Shown here piece after piece: positions 13,514 to 15,093 of a DNA stretch of 15,093 nt; positions within the stretch are counted from its first letter, which is position 1; each line of letters begins with the position of its first letter. The DNA lies in assembly GCA_038207745.1 (NCBI GenBank), contig JBBQZL010000043.1:1-15093 (forward strand), read 5' to 3'. The notes under the pieces were generated by a model. It saw only the letters and a list, made by a program, of their open reading frames with translations, was not told where the DNA came from and did not search any database. The stretch is from JBBQZL01 sp038207745 (GTDB taxonomy: Bacteria > Actinomycetota > Thermoleophilia > Solirubrobacterales > 70-9). The translations under genes were made by a program, and so were the position numbers.

Positions 13514-14929
13514 CTAGAGGTTGTCGAGTTCGTTGACGATCTCGGAGACCGTCTGCTTGGCGTCACCGAAGACCATCGCGGTCTTCGGGTCGTAGAAGAG
13601 CTCGTTGTCGATACCGGCAAAGCCCGGGCTCATCGAGCGCTTCAGCACCAGCACCTGATGGGCCTCGGTGACCTCGATGATCGGCATTCCGTAGATCGGA
13701 CTCGACTCATCGTTCTCGGCCGCCGGGTTGGTCACATCGTTGGCGCCGATCACGATGCAGACATCGGTCTGCGGCAGCTCGGGATTGATCTCATCCATCT
13801 CGCGGAGCTGCTCGTAGGGAACGTCAGCCTCGGCAAGGAGCACGTTCATGTGCCCCGGCATGCGGCCGGCGACCGGGTGGATCGCGTAGCTGACCTTGAT
13901 GCCCTTCTTCTCGAGCGCATCGGCCATCTCCCGGACGGCGTGCTGGGCCTGGGCGACGGCCAGTCCATAGCCCGGCACGACCACAACCGACTCGGCGTAG
14001 GCAAGCTGGATCGCGGCATCCTGAGCACCCATCGAGCGATACGGCCGATCTTCGACTGCGGCGCCGCCGCCGGTCGGCGCGGAGCCGAACCCGGCAAATA
14101 GGACATTCGCCACCGATCTATTCATCGCCTTCGCCATCTCCAGGGTGAGGATGGTTCCCGATGAGCCGACCAGCGTTCCGGCGACGATCAGCGCGGTGTT
14201 GTCGAGGGCGATCCCAGCGGCGGCGGCAGAGAGACCCGTGAAGGCATTGAGAAGCGCGATCACCACTGGCATGTCGGCGCCGCCGATCGGCAGGACGACC
14301 AGGTTGCCCAGCAGGGCGGCCCCGATCAGGATCGCGATGAAGACCGTCTGGTTGAGGTCATCGTGGTTGATGCCCAGGTATACGCACCCTCCGACGACCA
14401 CCACCAGGAGCACCGCGTTGATGATCTTCTGCCCGGGCAGCCCGATCGGCCGGCCGCTGATCAGCTCCTGGAGCTTTGCGAAGGCGATGTTCGAACCCCA
14501 GAACGAGATCGACCCGACCACCATCGAGAAAAGGGTCGGGATCATCTCATTGAGTGGGACGGACTCGCCGGTGTGGATCCAGCCCCGGTACTCCGACCAG
14601 GCGATCAGCGCGATCGCACCGCCGCCGAGACCGTTGTATAGGGCGACCATCTGCGGCATCGCGGTCATCTGGACCCGCTTCGAGGCGAACGCGCCGATCA
14701 TCGAGCCGATCACCAGTCCGGCGATGATGATCCCCCAGTTGCCGATCCCCTTCTGGGCCAGCGTCGCCGCCACGGCAATTGCCATGCCGAACGCCGCGAT
14801 CCCGTTGCCGCGCCTGGCGGTGGTCGGGTGGGTGCCGAGCTTGATCCCGACGATGAAGAGCGAGAAGCTGACGATGTATAGGAAGCCCACCGCCGCCCCA
14901 TTCGGCGCCAGCGCAGCAAGGGTGGTCAT
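13514..14929 (-). CDS. pntB: Proton-translocating NAD(P) transhydrogenase, beta subunit
   Basis: 471 residues, close to the usual length of about 460. The enzyme couples proton flow across the membrane to hydride transfer from NADH to NADP, supplying NADPH. The first 270 residues contain about eight to nine membrane helices (for example FLYIVSFSLFIVGIKLGTHP and MTAMPQMVALYNGLGGGAIAL). The C-terminal soluble domain III binds NADP, with VVVVPGYGLAVAQAQHAVREM, HPVAGRMPGHMNVLLAEA and IGANDVTNPAAENDESSPIYGMP. The ATG overlaps the stop of the pntA-type gene as ATGA, so the subunits are coupled. All key motifs are intact. Confidence 0.97.
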   Translation of the reverse strand: MTTLAALAPNGAAVGFLYIVSFSLFIVGIKLGTHPTTARRGNGIAAFGMAIAVAATLAQKGIGNWGIIIAGLVIGSMIGAFASKRVQMTAMPQMVALYNGLGGGAIALIAWSEYRGWIHTGESVPLNEMIPTLFSMVVGSISFWGSNIAFAKLQELISGRPIGLPGQKIINAVLLVVVVGGCVYLGINHDDLNQTVFIAILIGAALLGNLVVLPIGGADMPVVIALLNAFTGLSAAAAGIALDNTALIVAGTLVGSSGTILTLEMAKAMNRSVANVLFAGFGSAPTGGGAAVEDRPYRSMGAQDAAIQLAYAESVVVVPGYGLAVAQAQHAVREMADALEKKGIKVSYAIHPVAGRMPGHMNVLLAEADVPYEQLREMDEINPELPQTDVCIVIGANDVTNPAAENDESSPIYGMPIIEVTEAHQVLVLKRSMSPGFAGIDNELFYDPKTAMVFGDAKQTVSEIVNELDNL

Positions 14930-15093
14930 GAATCCGATTCCTTCTCGGACTTCGGCGCCGGCTTCTTCCTGGTGAACATGCCGAGCATCCGGTCGGTGAC
15001 CATGAATCCACCGACGATGTTGATGGTGCCAAAGATGATCGCGATCAGGCCGATCGCCTCATCAAAGGTGCTGTTGGCGTATCCGACGAAGAT
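14926..15093 (-). CDS. pntA: NAD(P) transhydrogenase alpha subunit, membrane part (C-terminus only)
   Basis: Only the last 55 codons lie in the window. They encode a hydrophobic helix followed by INIVGGFMVTDRMLGMF and a charged tail (TRKKPAPKSEKE). The VGGFxVTDRMLxMF ending is diagnostic for the membrane domain (domain II) of PntA, or of the small PntAB/PntA2 subunit when PntA is split. Which form is present cannot be decided here. The TGA overlaps the pntB ATG by 4 nt. Confidence 0.9.
   Translation of the reverse strand: MFVGYANSTFDEAIGLIAIIFGTINIVGGFMVTDRMLGMFTRKKPAPKSEKESDS

Noticed and set aside
14145..14975. Plus-strand ORF of 276 codons opposite pntB
   Set aside because: Antisense shadow of the pntB frame; pntB has all family motifs.

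Overview
The window looks like an ordinary chromosomal stretch from a high-GC actinobacterium. The best guess is class Thermoleophilia (Solirubrobacterales-like). This is inferred from gene content: an F420-type LLM oxidoreductase, ergothioneine genes, a class II fructose-bisphosphatase, pilin-type leaders, and start sites that mostly lack Shine-Dalgarno sequences. No sequence search was possible.

Layout. (1) 1-2033, minus strand: a pilus block with a four-helix membrane protein, a PilT-type ATPase and a pilin-like protein whose 3' end leaves the window. Two near-identical FliA/WhiG-type sigma promoters (TCAAG-N14-GCCGATAAGA) sit just in front of the membrane-protein and pilT starts. (2) 2132-3539: the housekeeping sigma factor gene rpoD (minus), with hairpins behind it and a good promoter in front. 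A 412-bp divergent region separates it from a YihY/BrkB membrane protein gene (plus). (3) 4656-6238, minus: glpX behind a small membrane-protein gene; glpX and yihY share a CTAG that supplies both stop codons. (4) 6343-8683, plus: a compact three-gene run of LLM oxidoreductase, degenerate metallo-beta-lactamase-fold protein and short-chain dehydrogenase, ending in a hairpin that reaches the stop codon of the opposing egtD. (5) 8740-10915, minus: egtB-egtD for ergothioneine. (6) 10961-12380, minus: an exported protein with a pilin-type leader, followed by a short ORF that repeats its C-terminal segment. (7) 12498-13504, plus: a LapA-domain protein overlapping a multi-pass membrane protein that appears to start with CTG. 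(8) 13514-15093, minus: pntB and the end of the pntA-type subunit gene, overlapping by ATGA.

The most interesting signals are regulatory and translational. They are the paired FliA-type promoters with ATG at an identical distance, several TANNNT boxes placed 6-7 nt before start codons (leaderless messages), and two genes whose conserved N-termini extend beyond any ATG/GTG/TTG and seem to start at CTG. I found no CRISPR array, tRNA, rRNA, transposase or defence cassette.
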